The notes beneath the pieces were generated by a model. That model did not search any database and was not told where the DNA came from. It saw only the letters and a program-made list of their open reading frames with translations. Below are positions 24,915 to 40,517 of a stretch of DNA of 64,000 bases, one piece after another (positions within the stretch are counted from its first letter, which is position 1; the number at the start of each line of letters is the position of its first letter). The stretch is from NCBI GenBank assembly GCA_037178675.1, contig JAYMGJ010000184.1, positions 54,008 to 118,007 on the forward strand, in the 5' to 3' direction. Position numbers and translations under genes: made by a program. This DNA comes from Scleroderma bovista. Lineage: Eukaryota; Basidiomycota; Agaricomycetes; Boletales; Sclerodermataceae.

Positions 24915-26550
24915 TTATGGTATGGATTGCACGCATTCATCCATCGGATATACGAATGCTAACTGTAACTGATGGAACGTGTCGTCAATGAGTGGTGGCG
25001 ATGCTGCATTTCTTATATGTAGGATGAGCCGACAGCCAGCAATAACAACAACAGCATGAGCAAACCCTTCAGGCACTTCGATCCATTCATCCTGAGATTG
25101 TCCAACATCAGACTGACGCAGAAACCATGGGGTGTATACATACAGATAGCGTTGCCCACATGACTGCGTTAACCATACCCGCAAGAAATATTCTATCAAG
25201 TCAGTCAGCACCATAATTGCCATACAGCATTGTCACTCACGCCAAGAAATACACCACATTCCCCTTGATCAGGACATCCAAGAGGCGAACTCTGTTGGAT
25301 ATCACCACTGGTCTCAGTCCATCCCTTGATCGCTGTATGCCCGCCCAGACAGCCAGTGAACACAAAAGGCACTCGAAACATAACACCGGAAGCCAGAAAA
25401 CATAAAAGTCGCTCGACACATCTTCATTGGTGCAAAATTTTACTCCAGGTAAAGGTTCGTTGCTAGCTTATTTAAAATTTAGCATCAATACAACCAATCG
25501 GAAATCGGAAACTGACTCCCTGATGTAACATTTGAAAGAAGGAGGATCGTTGCCATTGCCAAGATTTCAAGGACGAATGCTAGGCCCATTATCGACATAA
25601 CCTTCCGCGAGCAATCGTACAACGCATAGAGGCGCATTTGTAGTATTACTGGTGGAGGAAAGAAAGTTACACCCGCCATACAGGTTTATGGGTCAACTTA
25701 CGTTGTACGAGCCACATTATCAAAGAAGGGGGCCAGCCCTGGACGGCCAAGAAGTAATAACCTAGAGCGGTATCGGATTAAGGTGCACCAACGACCGAGT
25801 GCCGCAACTCACAGCTGAGATCGGTCCAGCATACAAGTGAGCTTTTAGTTCCAGGAACACAAGACGATGACAGTCACATACAACTAGAGCATCTGGTTAG
25901 CATGGCTCGTTGTCAGATGTGTGACTCTCACATTGCTAGAGATGTTTGACAAAAAGACTGAATAAGCAATACGTGTGGGGTTAGAATGGGCCAAGAAGAG
26001 CGAGAATATGACGAACCTGCGGTATTAACCCTGTACCATAGATGAAGCGATCGAGTGAAACGTGCATTCGGAAGAAGACTCACAGGCCAACGATGGTGCC
26101 AAAATACCGCACCTATCGAAGCCAAGTGAAAAGGAATCGTCGAGGACAGGTGGAATGAACTCGTACAATGAGGTATAAGAGCGTAGTCGTCGTCTTTGGT
26201 CGTTTCTGGAACAGAAGTGGCGGTACTTTCTCAGAGACGTTCAGAAACGCCTACCCATATGTGTTCAATCTGAATAAGACGAAGAATTAAAAACAAGTCC
26301 GTTATTAAACAGGTCGGAAGAATTGGTACCTCTTGATCAATAGATATCACTGTATTCTCGTAAGTGAAATCGTGCAGTCTCCGTAGATGAATACACACGA
26401 TAGTCATACACCATAAGAGCCGATGGGGCGACTAATATGTGATGAGTACAAGAAGAATTGCGATGCTTGTAACTGTTCACCTTGGCAAAAGCGAGTTATC
26501 TGAACGATGCGCGTTAGTTGGACGACGCCCGGAACAGGTGTAGTCGCCAT
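24915..26550 (-). CDS. DUF6533-type multi-span membrane protein
   Basis: ATG at 26550 (MATTPVPGVVQLTRIVQIT). The coding sequence is cut by many short introns: VAPSALMVYDY, then ISIDQE, IEHIW, KRPKTTTTLLYLI and VRYFGTIVGL lie on consecutive small exons. This is the typical opening of DUF6533 proteins (first span, short loop, Trp after an acidic strand). Downstream come VILQMRLYALYDCSRKVM (a family hallmark), ILAMATILLLSNVTSG, FYVFWLPVLCFECLLC and KGNVVYFLA. The last block, WIEVPEGFAHAVVVIAGCRL then LILHIRNA, ends at the stop 24915-24917. DUF6533 proteins form large paralogous families in Agaricomycetes and have no known function. The neighbour at 23.1 kb is of a different type. Confidence 0.78.
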
Positions 26551-27256
26551 CTGTTGCGGGGGAAAAGAGGTGAAGGGTATTAAACGTATCGAAAATACAT
26601 ATATAGTGATTGGCACTCAAGTGCCCTGGAGCCAATCGCAATGGGACAACAATCGGAAAATTATTGAATATTTGCCGGATAAGCCGTTCACCAGATCGTG
26701 CCGGAGTAATGTGAAAAGAAAGAATATTGGTGCCGACCGATGTTGAGAACCTGCAAAATTTCTAGTGAGGTAACAGGCACCGCGAGTCTTTCTCCAGGCC
26801 TGAATGATTGGCAGCAGAAATTGACCTCGATATCACAGGCCATCAGCACACTGGTTGCGAGAATGAAATAAGACGACTTCGGAATGCAAGTGCTGTGTTC
26901 GCAACTTACCCTATTCGAAAATGCGCTGTGCTGGCAAGAATGGCAGCAGAAAGATTGGTATGCGCATACACGCATTTAGACGGTGAACCCCATGTCAAGG
27001 GATTGATTGATGCTGAGAACACGATGAGAGCTTGGCTCCATACCTGAAGACAAAGTATTTGGTAAATCATCCGATAGTCTGGCATGTCTGCAGGGTGTTG
27101 CTGTGGTAGAGTACATGGCCTCGAGAGAGTGCTTGCTAGCTTTGCTGGTCTGACACGTGTGGTAGTCGCGACAGGCAAGGCACCTCCTGGCATGGCGGAT
27201 GGCACCTATCAAAAAGTTTGGCATTTGCAATTTGAGAACGTAGCTTTGATCTGGCG
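26551..27256. promoter_or_regulatory. Divergent intergenic region upstream of CDC123
   Basis: 706 bp between the divergent starts of the DUF6533 gene and CDC123. Open frames on both strands (for example minus 26688-26975) have no recognisable similarity and most likely are chance. Confidence 0.4.
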
Positions 27257-28538
27257 ATGTCCTCTCCTGACAACGCATACGATGGCGAATTCCCCCTCCT
27301 CAGTCCAGATTATATCCTAGCCTTCCAATTCTCCAACTGGTACCCTTCGTTCGCCACCTTCTCGCCGAGATCGACCATCGTCAGACCATTAGGAAAGGGC
27401 TTCACGGATTACTTAGATTCTGATGGCGTATTTGTTCCAGAGGGTTCAGAAGCCGTGTGCGTCCCACAACACTTTCGACCTGTGGGGTCTAACATATTAC
27501 ACCAGGGACGCTGAAGGAACCCTCGCTGAGGATGAGGATGACTCACACTCTACATCATCCAGTGGGGGACAATTCTCCTTCCCTGAACTGGACGCGCAGA
27601 TACGGCGCGCGATAAATGAATATGGCGCAGTCTTTCCCAAGTTGAATTTCTCATCGCCAAGAGTACGCTTGCCTGAACCATGGTCAGGGTTGCGATATTG
27701 AACTTCCTGCCGCACTAGGACGCTGCATGGGTATTGTCCCCCTCCTCTCCCCTCAAGTGCACATCCCCCGCGGACGTGTACCTTCTATTGAAATCATCCG
27801 ATTTCGTCACGCACGACATCAGCGTCGAGCGTGTGTTTGAAGGATGCAACACGGATGATCCACCGAACTATGAGCTAGAACTGGTACTTCGAAAATGGTA
27901 TCCAATCGACCGTAGCCGCGAAGTCAGATGCTTTGTGAGGAGCGACGTTCTTCTCGGTCTGTCGGTATCTACAATGTCAACCGTTCGAACTAACCTGTCC
28001 CGCAGGCATTAGCCAAAGGGACACAAACTTCTACGATTACATGGTCAATCCCGATACTCAAAATATTATCCGGTCAACCGTCCACAAGTTCTGGGCGGAC
28101 AACATTAAACCTAGGTGGCCTTTAGCACAAAAGGACTGTACGTATACTGTACCCCGTCCGCTGACTGCACTGACTTGACCGTCTTTGCCAGATATTTTTG
28201 ATTTTCTGTTAACGCGTGACCTTTCGCGAGGACATATCCTTGACTTCAATCCCTACGCGCCGCGCACGGATTCATTGCTATTCACTTACGAAGATCTCCA
28301 CAGGCTCTCCAAGGCACGTCAAGAGTCATGCGGGGGTGATGTAGGTATGTCGCTCCCAGCACTGCGGGTGATCGATTCGTCGCATCATCCTGCTGCGTTA
28401 CGCAATGTACCTGTGCACCAACACAATATGGTACCAATCGAGGCGCTGAGTTTGAGTGAGGGCCACAACATAGTTGAATTTGGCAAAGTGTGGCAGGACG
28501 AAGTGAGGCGCGCTATGCAAGATGAAGACGAGAGCTAG
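27257..28538 (+). CDS. CDC123: Cell division cycle protein 123, eIF2 assembly chaperone
   Basis: Cytosolic ATP-grasp-fold chaperone that helps join the eIF2 gamma and alpha subunits, needed for translation initiation. ATG at 27257 (MSSPDNAYDGEFPLLSPDYI). Family landmarks in order: FSNWYPSFATFSPRSTI, PLGKGFTDYLDSDGVFVP, an acidic Ser-rich loop (EDEDDSHSTSSS), VFPKLNFSSPRDAAWV across an intron at about 27661-27719, VYLLLKSSDFVTHDI, YELELVLRKWYPID, REVRCFVRSDVLLGISQRD across an intron, and ILDFNPYAPRTDSLLFTYED. The C-terminus is acidic (MQDEDES). At least four GT-AG introns were read. Its 3' end lies only 35 bp from the 3' end of the convergent nitronate monooxygenase gene, so the 3' UTRs probably overlap. 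Confidence 0.95.
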
Positions 28539-28573
28539 TGCTCCCGTTGTGACATGTAAAATGGTATCTTATT

Positions 28574-30125
<1,552 letters not shown>

Positions 30126-30339
30126 CTGGTGAACTGGTACTATGGCCAAGGATGGGGTGAACCGGTGGCCAACTATGTAAGTGAAATAAGATTACGGCTG
30201 ACCAGTGACATTGCCGGTCAGGACATGTGATTTCGGTTTTTTAGTAAGACCAAATCATGAGTAACATTAGGCGGACCATTAGCATCGTCAGAGATCTCTA
30301 TGGGACAGGTATGCAGGGTGATTATGCTATTGTGCTCCT

Positions 30340-32095
30340 CTACAATCTATCGACCTCTACGCCAGAATCGCTGGCATTGCCATCATTGAACTTAGGCCTG
30401 GTCGTAGCGAACCCGTGGGCATTCTTGTAAAAGATGATATTCCCTTCATCCTCAACGAACTTTCATCATGATCAGTCCTAGTTCACGCAAAACACAGGGG
30501 AGCAATACCTTGCACTCTTTGAATACACGATAGACTTCTCTCCACCCGCCTGGGGCACCTTGAAGGATGAGCCCAGCTTCTTGCAACCGCTTGTGAAGAG
30601 CGGCAGAAGCTTCCCAACTGCAAAGCATAGTCAATGAATTCATGTTTCGATCATCCAACGGCTAGGGAAGGGACATACGCGTTGTAATGAGGGATCTTGC
30701 TCGAAACATGGTGCAAAACATGTGTCTCCGAGATACCATTTGTGGCATGCGCACCGATCCAACCCATAATAGAGCCGCAATCACCCAGGAGGCTGCGGTC
30801 GAGGGTGGCAAGCGCACCGCGAACGAAGGTGAATTCAGAAGCACGGTAATGGGGAAGAAGAGGGTCGGTGTGTTGGAGGAACGTGATCAAAACCAACCAG
30901 TGGTTGACCCTTGCTCGAAGATCAACAACCATGAAGGGGAGATAAGACGATGAACATACCAGAGATAGGGAGCGAGATAAAGACGAAATACCGTTGCGAA
31001 ACCATACGTATAGGCGGACATGGCGATAGCACCGAGCCAGAGCAAGATTCCAATATCAGACAAAATGACTGCGTCATACTGGTGAGGTGCAAACATCACC
31101 GCCTTCGGGTTGAAGTCTAATCTGGATGAGAAAGGTGCATTTGATAAAGATAATTTGTGCTCACGATTAGTACCCTTGGGGTATCGCTTCTGACCCGAAG
31201 CGTTGCGAATCAAGTAAGCTGGCCATCCACCGAGCTAGAAACTACTAGTCAAGACATGAAGCACTTTCCCACTGGACGACCAACCAGATAACCAGTGGCG
31301 CCTAGCATGGCAGCAAGCGGGGAATCACCGAGTGCTTCCCATAGTTCCCGTTTCACTTCCGCACTGACACTGGAGCCCCAAATGTCCTCCTTAGTAGGGT
31401 CGAACGGAGGCAGACCAAGTTGGGAACGCGTCTTGGGGACAAATACCTGGTCTTGAGTCATATGTCCAGTCGATGCATGGTGTTTGGCATGGGTGATTCT
31501 CCAGGAATGGTAAGGTACACCTAACCTGGATCGATGTTAGACACATGATTGACGTTCGTCAAGTGACCAAAAGGAAGAAAAAAATACGTACGCAGAGTGA
31601 AGTACCCATCCAACGCTGTTGTTGATGAACTTTGACTCTGAGAATGCTTGGTGGCCACATTCGTGTGCAATGACCCAGAGACCAGTCGCGAATAGCCCAG
31701 TCCAGAAGCCGTATAGTGCCCACAGAGCGAGACGAGCAGTAGGGTAAAGGTACGGGTGAGGGAGGTTCAAGTATTCAGGCGTAATGAACGCGTCAAGATA
31801 GTTAGCGGTCTTATAGATGCCAGCAATCACAAGAGAGTCCCATGCACTGTTCCAAAGAATGCATCAGAGGACAAATCCTCGTAGTGCACCGGTGAACTTA
31901 CATGTACACGGACGACCGAAGTGCAGACCGTTTGAAGCAATGAGGACTGCATAATTGAAAGGTTAGAAGAAATTTTAGTTGCGAAGTATAAGGTGACACT
32001 TGCGGAATGACGCTGAGCAAGTCCTTGATAGTGAGATCAGGTATGACAACCTCATTCTGCTTGACGGTGGTTACACTTTTCATCTGAGCCCCCAT
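30340..32095 (-). CDS. FAD2: Delta-12 (oleate) fatty acid desaturase
   Basis: ER membrane di-iron enzyme converting oleoyl to linoleoyl chains. ATG at 32095 (MGAQMKSVTTVKQNEVVIPD) followed by LTIKDLLSVIP. The three His boxes are present: HECGH (about 31655-31670) in VIAHECGHQAFSES, HAKHH (about 31470-31485) in HAKHHASTGHMTQDQVFVP, and HVLHH (about 30715) in ISETHVLHHVSSKIPHYNA. The last box has Leu where many fungal delta-12 enzymes have Ala. Membrane segments flank the boxes (for example ARLALWALYGFWTGLFATG). The last exon, FVEDEGNIIFYKNAHGFA, ends at TAG 30340-30342. Delta-12 and delta-15 enzymes are close in sequence, so regiospecificity is inferred. Confidence 0.93.
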
Positions 32096-32331
32096 GGTTG
32101 TTGTCGGTGTCGTCTAAGGGCTTCCTGTCCGCTCTGGACAATGAAGAACGGGAAGAAAAAGAAACAAGGCGTTGCATTTCTGACACGACCATTTTATTGG
32201 GGGAAAATCCAAAAAAAAGGATTTGGCCGAGAAAAGTCTCTCACGTGCCAAATGCAAGTCACCGCTTTCTCTCTTAGGCGTCAGGCTCAATTGGATTGGA
32301 TTATGCAGGACACAACGACAGTGAAAAACTA

Positions 32332-34170
32332 CTATCCATGCAACGCCTTCAAGCGGATGGAAAGGCCATCAAGGAAAGCGAATCCGTCCTTCGTAATAGT
32401 CCGTGTGCTACTCTTATTTGTTACCACCCCAAAATCGGCAACCAACTTAGCCAACATCCGGTTACTCTGTGCAGTCCCCACTTCTCTGCGGAGTCTCGCA
32501 ACCACGTCTGATTTCACATGTGCGGGCTGATTCTCTGTGGATGCTTGTTCCGTGGCACTGCGAGTTCGCATGGGTTGCACGAAAACGGAGGGGTCCGCAA
32601 GTTGTTTGTACAGCGCATCTAAGAAAGCGAAACCTTCACGTGTTAGTGTCTTCGAACCTGTCTCCCTGAGGAACGTGCTGAACTCGGCAACAACTGTCGA
32701 CAGCATTGCATTGTCGGTAGCATCCGAGACAGAACTCTTGAGCTTTTCGAGTCGAGTGGCTTTCTTAACCCGGACGGGCGTGCGGGGAGGCATGTTTTTT
32801 GGGGGTTCTGGCCCACTCCCTTCATCCGACGTACCACACAGATCGATAACATCGACAGCTTTCTTATTGGAACCCTCTGCTTGTTTATTGGCCTGTGCAG
32901 GAAGAACGTTTGTCTGATCTGCCAAGATTGGCCGATTATGAAGTTGGAGTTTGGCCAAATCATGTAAAACATTCTCCATCTCTGCTGGGGTAACTGTGGG
33001 TCGTGGAGCTGCTGGCCGCACCGGAAGAGGTTTCATCTGAGGGGTTCAGATCAGTCCATATGATGGCAAACAGCCACAGCACCATACCTGTTGGGGTGGT
33101 GGTGGCCAGATAAACTTCTCAATGTCCGTAAACTCATTCTCACGAGCGAGTTCTCGAAATTCTTCAATCCACTGCTCATAATCGGGTCGGTCGGCAAACT
33201 TTAACCGCCGGCAGTACCTCAGGAACTCTTCAAATTCCGAAGGCATCCCACGACAGAGATCCTCTGGTCGAGCGGCTTCTTTCGCGCGCTTAATGCGACG
33301 ATGGTGCTCATCCGTCTTGGGGACGCCATTGCGTGTCCATGGGAGGCCACCCGGCGTGAGCAAATGTATGAACATCAACGCTGCGGCTTCCAGATCGTCT
33401 CGACGAGAAGGTACTGCGGCACGTTCATGGATATTGAGGATCGGCACAGATAAAGCTGGGGTTACTGACCCTTCCCTTTGCAATGAACCCCAACCGATGT
33501 GAACCAATAGTTCCCAAGGAAGTCTCGTTTCACTTTGGAATCGGGAATGTGTCGACGGGTGTAGGGATCAATGTATCGCTTTGAGAATCCGAAGTCGATC
33601 ATGTAAATCATAGTCTGGTTCGGGGGAAGGCCTATCACACAGTTCCCCAGCTGGATATCACGGTGCAATACCTCGCGGTTGTGCATCGTCTGGAGGCGCA
33701 TTATCTACCATGTTGGGCGAATCAGCGTCCGGAGGTGAGATCGATACGAGACGTTACTAACCACTTGGATGGCTATCGCACACACGCTCCGTAGGTCCAT
33801 CACCTTCTTCCCAATGCTTCTGTAGATGTTTTCCAAACTTGTACCAAGCAGGCTAATAACAAGGTAATGCCATTTTCCCTGCACACCAGAGGCCCATAGT
33901 CTGGGCATACCATCGGCGCCTTGGAGAAGGGGATAGATGAACTCCTCGTATCGATTGGTGGGGCATTCATGGTTTACATCTTGCACCTTTAGCGCGACAT
34001 AATCACCAGTGTACACGTTGGAGGCACGGAAGATGGAGCCTAAGATAAGCCTAGATGTGTGGCACTTGACCAGCGAGGAATGAAGTGTACTGACCAGAGT
34101 AACCTGATCCTAGTCTTGTTTCTAGCCAGTAGTTGCCCATTCGTCGAGGTATACTGTCATAATTGTTCAT
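32332..34170 (-). CDS. Casein-kinase-1-like kinase with HRDIQ catalytic loop
   Basis: Kinase-like protein of the CK1 group, a family expanded in Agaricomycetes. ATG at 34170 (MNNYDSIPRRMGNYWLETR); an upstream exon is possible because the frame stays open to a GTGCAG acceptor near 34261. The Gly-rich loop LGSGYSGSIFRAS spans an intron; the ATP-binding Lys is in YVALKVQD. The catalytic loop reads HRDIQLGNCVI: Asp and Asn kept, but the usual Lys after HRDI is Gln. The metal-binding loop is MIDFGFSKRYI. The C-lobe has VPSRRDDLEAAALMFIHLL and RGMPSEFEEFLRYCRRLKF. A non-kinase tail follows with Pro-rich VRPAAPRPTVTP, then two related modules of about 50 residues, each containing TREGFAFLD or TKDGFAFLD. 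Stop TAG 32332-32334. Activity is uncertain given the Lys-to-Gln change. Confidence 0.88.
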
Positions 34171-34527
34171 CGTGACGTTGGCACCGAAATATGCAGGTGC
34201 AACTTGATCTATCAAATCGGCAATCTGGAGGGGTAATGACAAGGAACTACCGTCGGTCTGCACTCAGTTCGTTGTAAGTATTAGCGTGACACTGGTATGT
34301 TCAACGCGTTTGTCACGTGGTGGCAATGAGCGTCTGTACAGCCGTTTTTTTTTTTTTTAAATCCAATTTATGGTCATATGGAGGGACGAGCCCTATGCTA
34401 GACCTTACGATTGGCGATGACTCGTATACATACAAGATAAGAACATGACGGATTGTCGCGTACTATTTCTCGAGTTACACATGAACCTAGGAGTCGGCCG
34501 ACAGAATTCTAGCAAAACTCTCTGTAA
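34171..34527. other. Intergenic with a T homopolymer
   Basis: Upstream region of the CK1-like gene and 3' flank of PDC. A run of thirteen or more T residues lies at about 34345-34359. A GTGCAG acceptor at about 34258-34263 (minus strand) suggests an untranslated or short coding first exon of the kinase gene lies in this interval. Confidence 0.45.
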
Positions 34528-37088
<2,561 letters not shown>

Positions 37089-38135
37089 GTTATCGAGGAC
37101 AGAAACGTGGGGAGTGGGCTATTGAGGCTAACAATTGGAGCCCTTTATACCGCGGCGCTCAGATCAAGAGAAAGGAGCAATGATGTCATTGACGACACCT
37201 GTGACATGAACGTAGAAGCTTGATACAGGCGGCGTAACCTGTAATCAACCAACTTCCGGGTTACCCAATGTTTTCGAACTTGTTCAGCCTATCGCGACAT
37301 TTTGTTGTATCACCACTGTGTGAAAGGGTGCAATACCACTACCAAAGCGAGGTATTGGCCATGTATTATCCAGAGATACATGACTGATGCATTACCGACT
37401 GTGGAAAGGAGATTTCAATCAGGTCCGGGAATGAACGGGTTACCAGTGACAATCGTACGATAAGGGACGCCCGAGCAGTGGTGCGCACGCGGGGCCCGTT
37501 TCCAGTTAATGCTTCACATCTTATCGTGAGAGAAGAGATGGACTTCGTACGCCAGCAGGCCCCAAGTTGTGCCAGTCACTGACTGACCGACAGTATCAAC
37601 TGCGCGTGGTGTCGCCGTCTTCATCTTCTCGCTGCCGTGTCATGGTCTGTAGTTCATGCACGCAACCGTTCGTCGTTGGCTGTCACAACTAGTTGCAACA
37701 GCAGTAGTCGCCGAGGTTTATTGTCTGTCGTGGTATCTTCGAGGGATCTACGTGAGCCTACGTGTTGATTGTACGACGTCTCAGGAGCCGGATATCAACA
37801 TCCTTGTTCATCATTCTTGCGGTCTTCGTTGGCCAGCGATATGGCAGCCCATATCTGGGACTTCACTAGTTCAATTGGCGTGTGCTGTGTCACAGATTTC
37901 GATACACTTCGTTGGCGTTGGTGAGCGAGTACATATGGGACACTTAGACAAGTGGTTCGACCCTTCCCTTGAATGTAAGAGTGAACGAGGCAGAAAGAGA
38001 TGGATTCATGAAGTGCCATATTTTTGAGGTCTGCATGCATCATACGGTATGTCATAAAACACCCACAGGTGACCACGCACAGCAGAGGTTGCAGAATAAT
38101 GTAGGGTGTATGAGAGTGCAGGGGGAATGAAAGAT
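37089..38135. other. Intergenic, PDC upstream region
   Basis: About 1.05 kb upstream of PDC and downstream of RPS19. A 123-codon plus-strand frame (37656-38027) has no recognisable similarity and no splice support. The interval probably carries the PDC promoter, expected to be strong and regulated, but I identified no specific site. Confidence 0.4.
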
Positions 38136-38719
38136 TTATTCCTCATCTTCCTCTTCCTCTTCAGCCTCCTCGTCCTCTTCCTCCCTGGAAGCCTCGATAA
38201 CCGCTGTGGCAATCCGGTCTAGGTCACGTTGGCCATCCTGGCTAATTCTTCGTCCGCCGTTTTCAGTTTGTTCCAGGACACCAATGTTCTCCAGTGCTTG
38301 GCAGACTTTTCGCTGGACAGCGGCGGAGGCATCTGCGTGATGTGATGGACGGTTTCCGCGCCTATTGCGACCACCGTGAAGCTTTGTCAAAGCGCCGATG
38401 CCAACGTCTTTGCGGAGGTAAATGTGCCGCGCAACAGCAGCTTTGGTTATTTGCAACTATCAGCACCATCCAAACTGCGAACAGGAGAAGAAAGCTGACC
38501 TGCGCGAATATAGAACCAATCGGGATCATATGGTGCCAGTTCCTTGAATGAGCCGGTTTTGACGATATCGACCCATGTTGGAACCTCAAGCTTGCCAGAC
38601 CGCTTGAGGTGGGATGCATAGGCACTGATGAAAGCTTCTGCACTGAAACCCAATGAGATTGTTGAGTCCGCGGGACTGACAGGGTGATGAACATACCTGA
38701 TATCTCTTACTCCTGGCAT
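38136..38719 (-). CDS. RPS19: 40S ribosomal protein S19
   Basis: Component of the small-subunit head, required for 18S rRNA maturation. ATG at 38719; a very short first exon (MPGVRDI) is joined through an intron (about 38643-38696) to [20 protein letters not shown], then [20 protein letters not shown] and WFYIRA. A second intron (about 38459-38500) precedes [20 protein letters not shown], then [32 protein letters not shown] and [16 protein letters not shown]. The C-terminus carries an acidic tail of about 18 residues, mostly Glu/Asp, beyond the usual end of yeast S19; stop 38136-38138. The first short exon is typical of ribosomal protein genes. Confidence 0.96.
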
Positions 38720-38904
38720 GGTTGGTTGGTGATTGAGCAAAGTCGGCGCGGGCGGGTGTACAAAGTATTTAGAGTTCAGAGTGGGGTTTGAACTGTGCAG
38801 TTTCTGCTTAGTCATCAGACGCCCAGTTTCCTCCACAAAAGGGGTTTTTGTGGTCTGTGTCATGTAGCTAACGTGTTTGCTAGAGACAATAGCAACTCTG
38901 TGGC
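38720..38904. promoter_or_regulatory. Shared divergent promoter of RPS19 and RCE1
   Basis: 185 bp separate the two divergent ATGs. A ribosomal protein gene is expected to have a strong promoter; it is unusual that it is packed head-to-head with a low-abundance ER protease gene. No defined binding site was recognised. Confidence 0.5.
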
Positions 38905-40115
38905 ATGGTTTCTGACCTGGCCAACACGCTAAGCACTCAATCTGCTCATGTTCTCGCCGCGGTCTACGCGTTGTCGTACGTTGGGTCCATCTATGTGTCC
39001 AAAGGTGCTCGGTTATCGTTCACCCACACCAAAGCCTATCTCGACTTCGGAAGGCTCAAAGCACAGCATGAACGCTGGAGGGATGACCCAGGTGTAATTC
39101 GAGCGCGGTCGGTTGCTGTCAGCGTTGTGACCATACTCTGTTGTGTCGGAGCGACTGTGCTCGTGCGAACACTGATGGGGAACGAGACGGATGTATGTTA
39201 CCTCAGAAACCGTGTTCTCTTCGTTCTGACTAGGTCGAGTCGTGCCGCAGCATTCAACAGTGTTTCACCTGACAGCCGCACATCTGGGTTTCACTTCTCT
39301 TTCCTTCCTTCCTTTTTTTATAACGCCAGCTTTGTACCTCGGTCCGTTGTACGCCCGCTCTCTTGGCCATACCCTTCCCTTTCAAAGGAACTGGTCATTC
39401 CAAGAAGATGTGGTTTCTTTTTTCTTTTCGGTCACCGGCATGAGGAATTATCTGGTTGTACGTTCGTAAGGCTTCCCTCGTCACTACACGTAACCACTTG
39501 CCAGGCCCCTATCACTGAGGAGGTGGTCTTCAGGGCGTGCGTTCTGAGTGGCTATTACTTTGCTGGTGCATCCAGATCTCGCATGATTTTTTTAAGTCCC
39601 ATGGTTTTTGGTGCAGGTGAGGGATGCAAACCGCCAAGCTAACATGTGCTAACCTCGCTGAAACAGCCCACGTCCATCATGCCTGGGAGACCTACAACAA
39701 ATATGGACGTAGCCCTGCGGCTTTGAAATGCGCCGCAATTGGCACAGGTACGTTTCGTCGCCGTTCGTTGTCCTGAGTTCCGCCTTACAACCTTGCTTCC
39801 GCCAAGTCTTTCAGTTTACCTACACGACTATATTCGGATCCTATTGTTCATATTTGTTTCTCCGCACTGGATCGATATTCCACCCGATCGTAGCTCATGT
39901 GTTCTGCAATGTGATGGGTGTCCCTCAGCCTGGCCGTGAGATCACCCAAAGGCCTGATCGGAAATTAGGTTTGTTGGTTCCGAGTACTTGTGGTCATCAC
40001 CTTGAAGGCTAACACGATGACAGCTATTATTCTCGCATACTTTGCGGGCATCATTGCATTCGTTTACGTGCTTCAGGAGTGGACATACACCGAAGGCAGC
40101 CTGTATTGGGTTTGA
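38905..40115 (+). CDS. RCE1: CAAX prenyl protease 2 (Rce1)
   Basis: ER membrane glutamate protease that removes the last three residues of prenylated CAAX proteins such as Ras and Rho. ATG at 38905 ([20 protein letters not shown]), a membrane segment [14 protein letters not shown], then several spans. The catalytic core is MRNYLV / [14 protein letters not shown] with adjacent Glu-Glu, split by an intron at about 39459-39504. It is followed by the His-containing [10 protein letters not shown] across an intron and the closing [15 protein letters not shown]. The C-terminus reads [20 protein letters not shown] with stop TGA 40113-40115. At least five GT-AG introns. The key Glu and His residues of the ABI/CPBP family are all present. 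Confidence 0.93.
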
Positions 40116-40517
40116 AAGCGCTGTTGCTTGGTTGATACTTTATTCCTTGGTACATTTACAGATTATGATCTTGATGCCACCCAAGTATGCTACTCTTTCT
40201 TAGAGACAACAAGCCTTCAGCTTGAAGGCAGAACTACTTCGTACCCCTGGGCAGGGTTCTGAAACAGAAGTCTTTGTCTGGTAGTACATGAAATGGAAGG
40301 TAATGATCGGTCACATATTCAAGGGCCATGATCGAGGTGTATAGGCCGCCATCAGAGGAACGACTTGTCCAGATTCTCACTTGAACAGCGAGGAATCGGA
40401 CGGGGGAGGAGTGGGCGAGGACGTGCACTGCCACGCCCTCTCTCACGTGACTCGTACCAGTAGTCGGCCATAATATCAATTCATCTCATACCTTTGGCAG
40501 TGCATTTCACACAGAAA
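40116..40517. promoter_or_regulatory. Intergenic, upstream of the CCDC137-like gene
   Basis: About 400 bp between the RCE1 stop codon and the next start on the same strand. It should hold the RCE1 3' UTR and the next promoter. No gene seen. Confidence 0.4.

Noticed and set aside
37950..37980. B-box-like ggttcgaccc
   Set aside because: T-stem does not pair and no A-box lies upstream at a usable distance.
37656..38027. 123-codon plus-strand frame upstream of PDC
   Set aside because: No recognisable motif, no splice support, unusual composition for this genome's genes.
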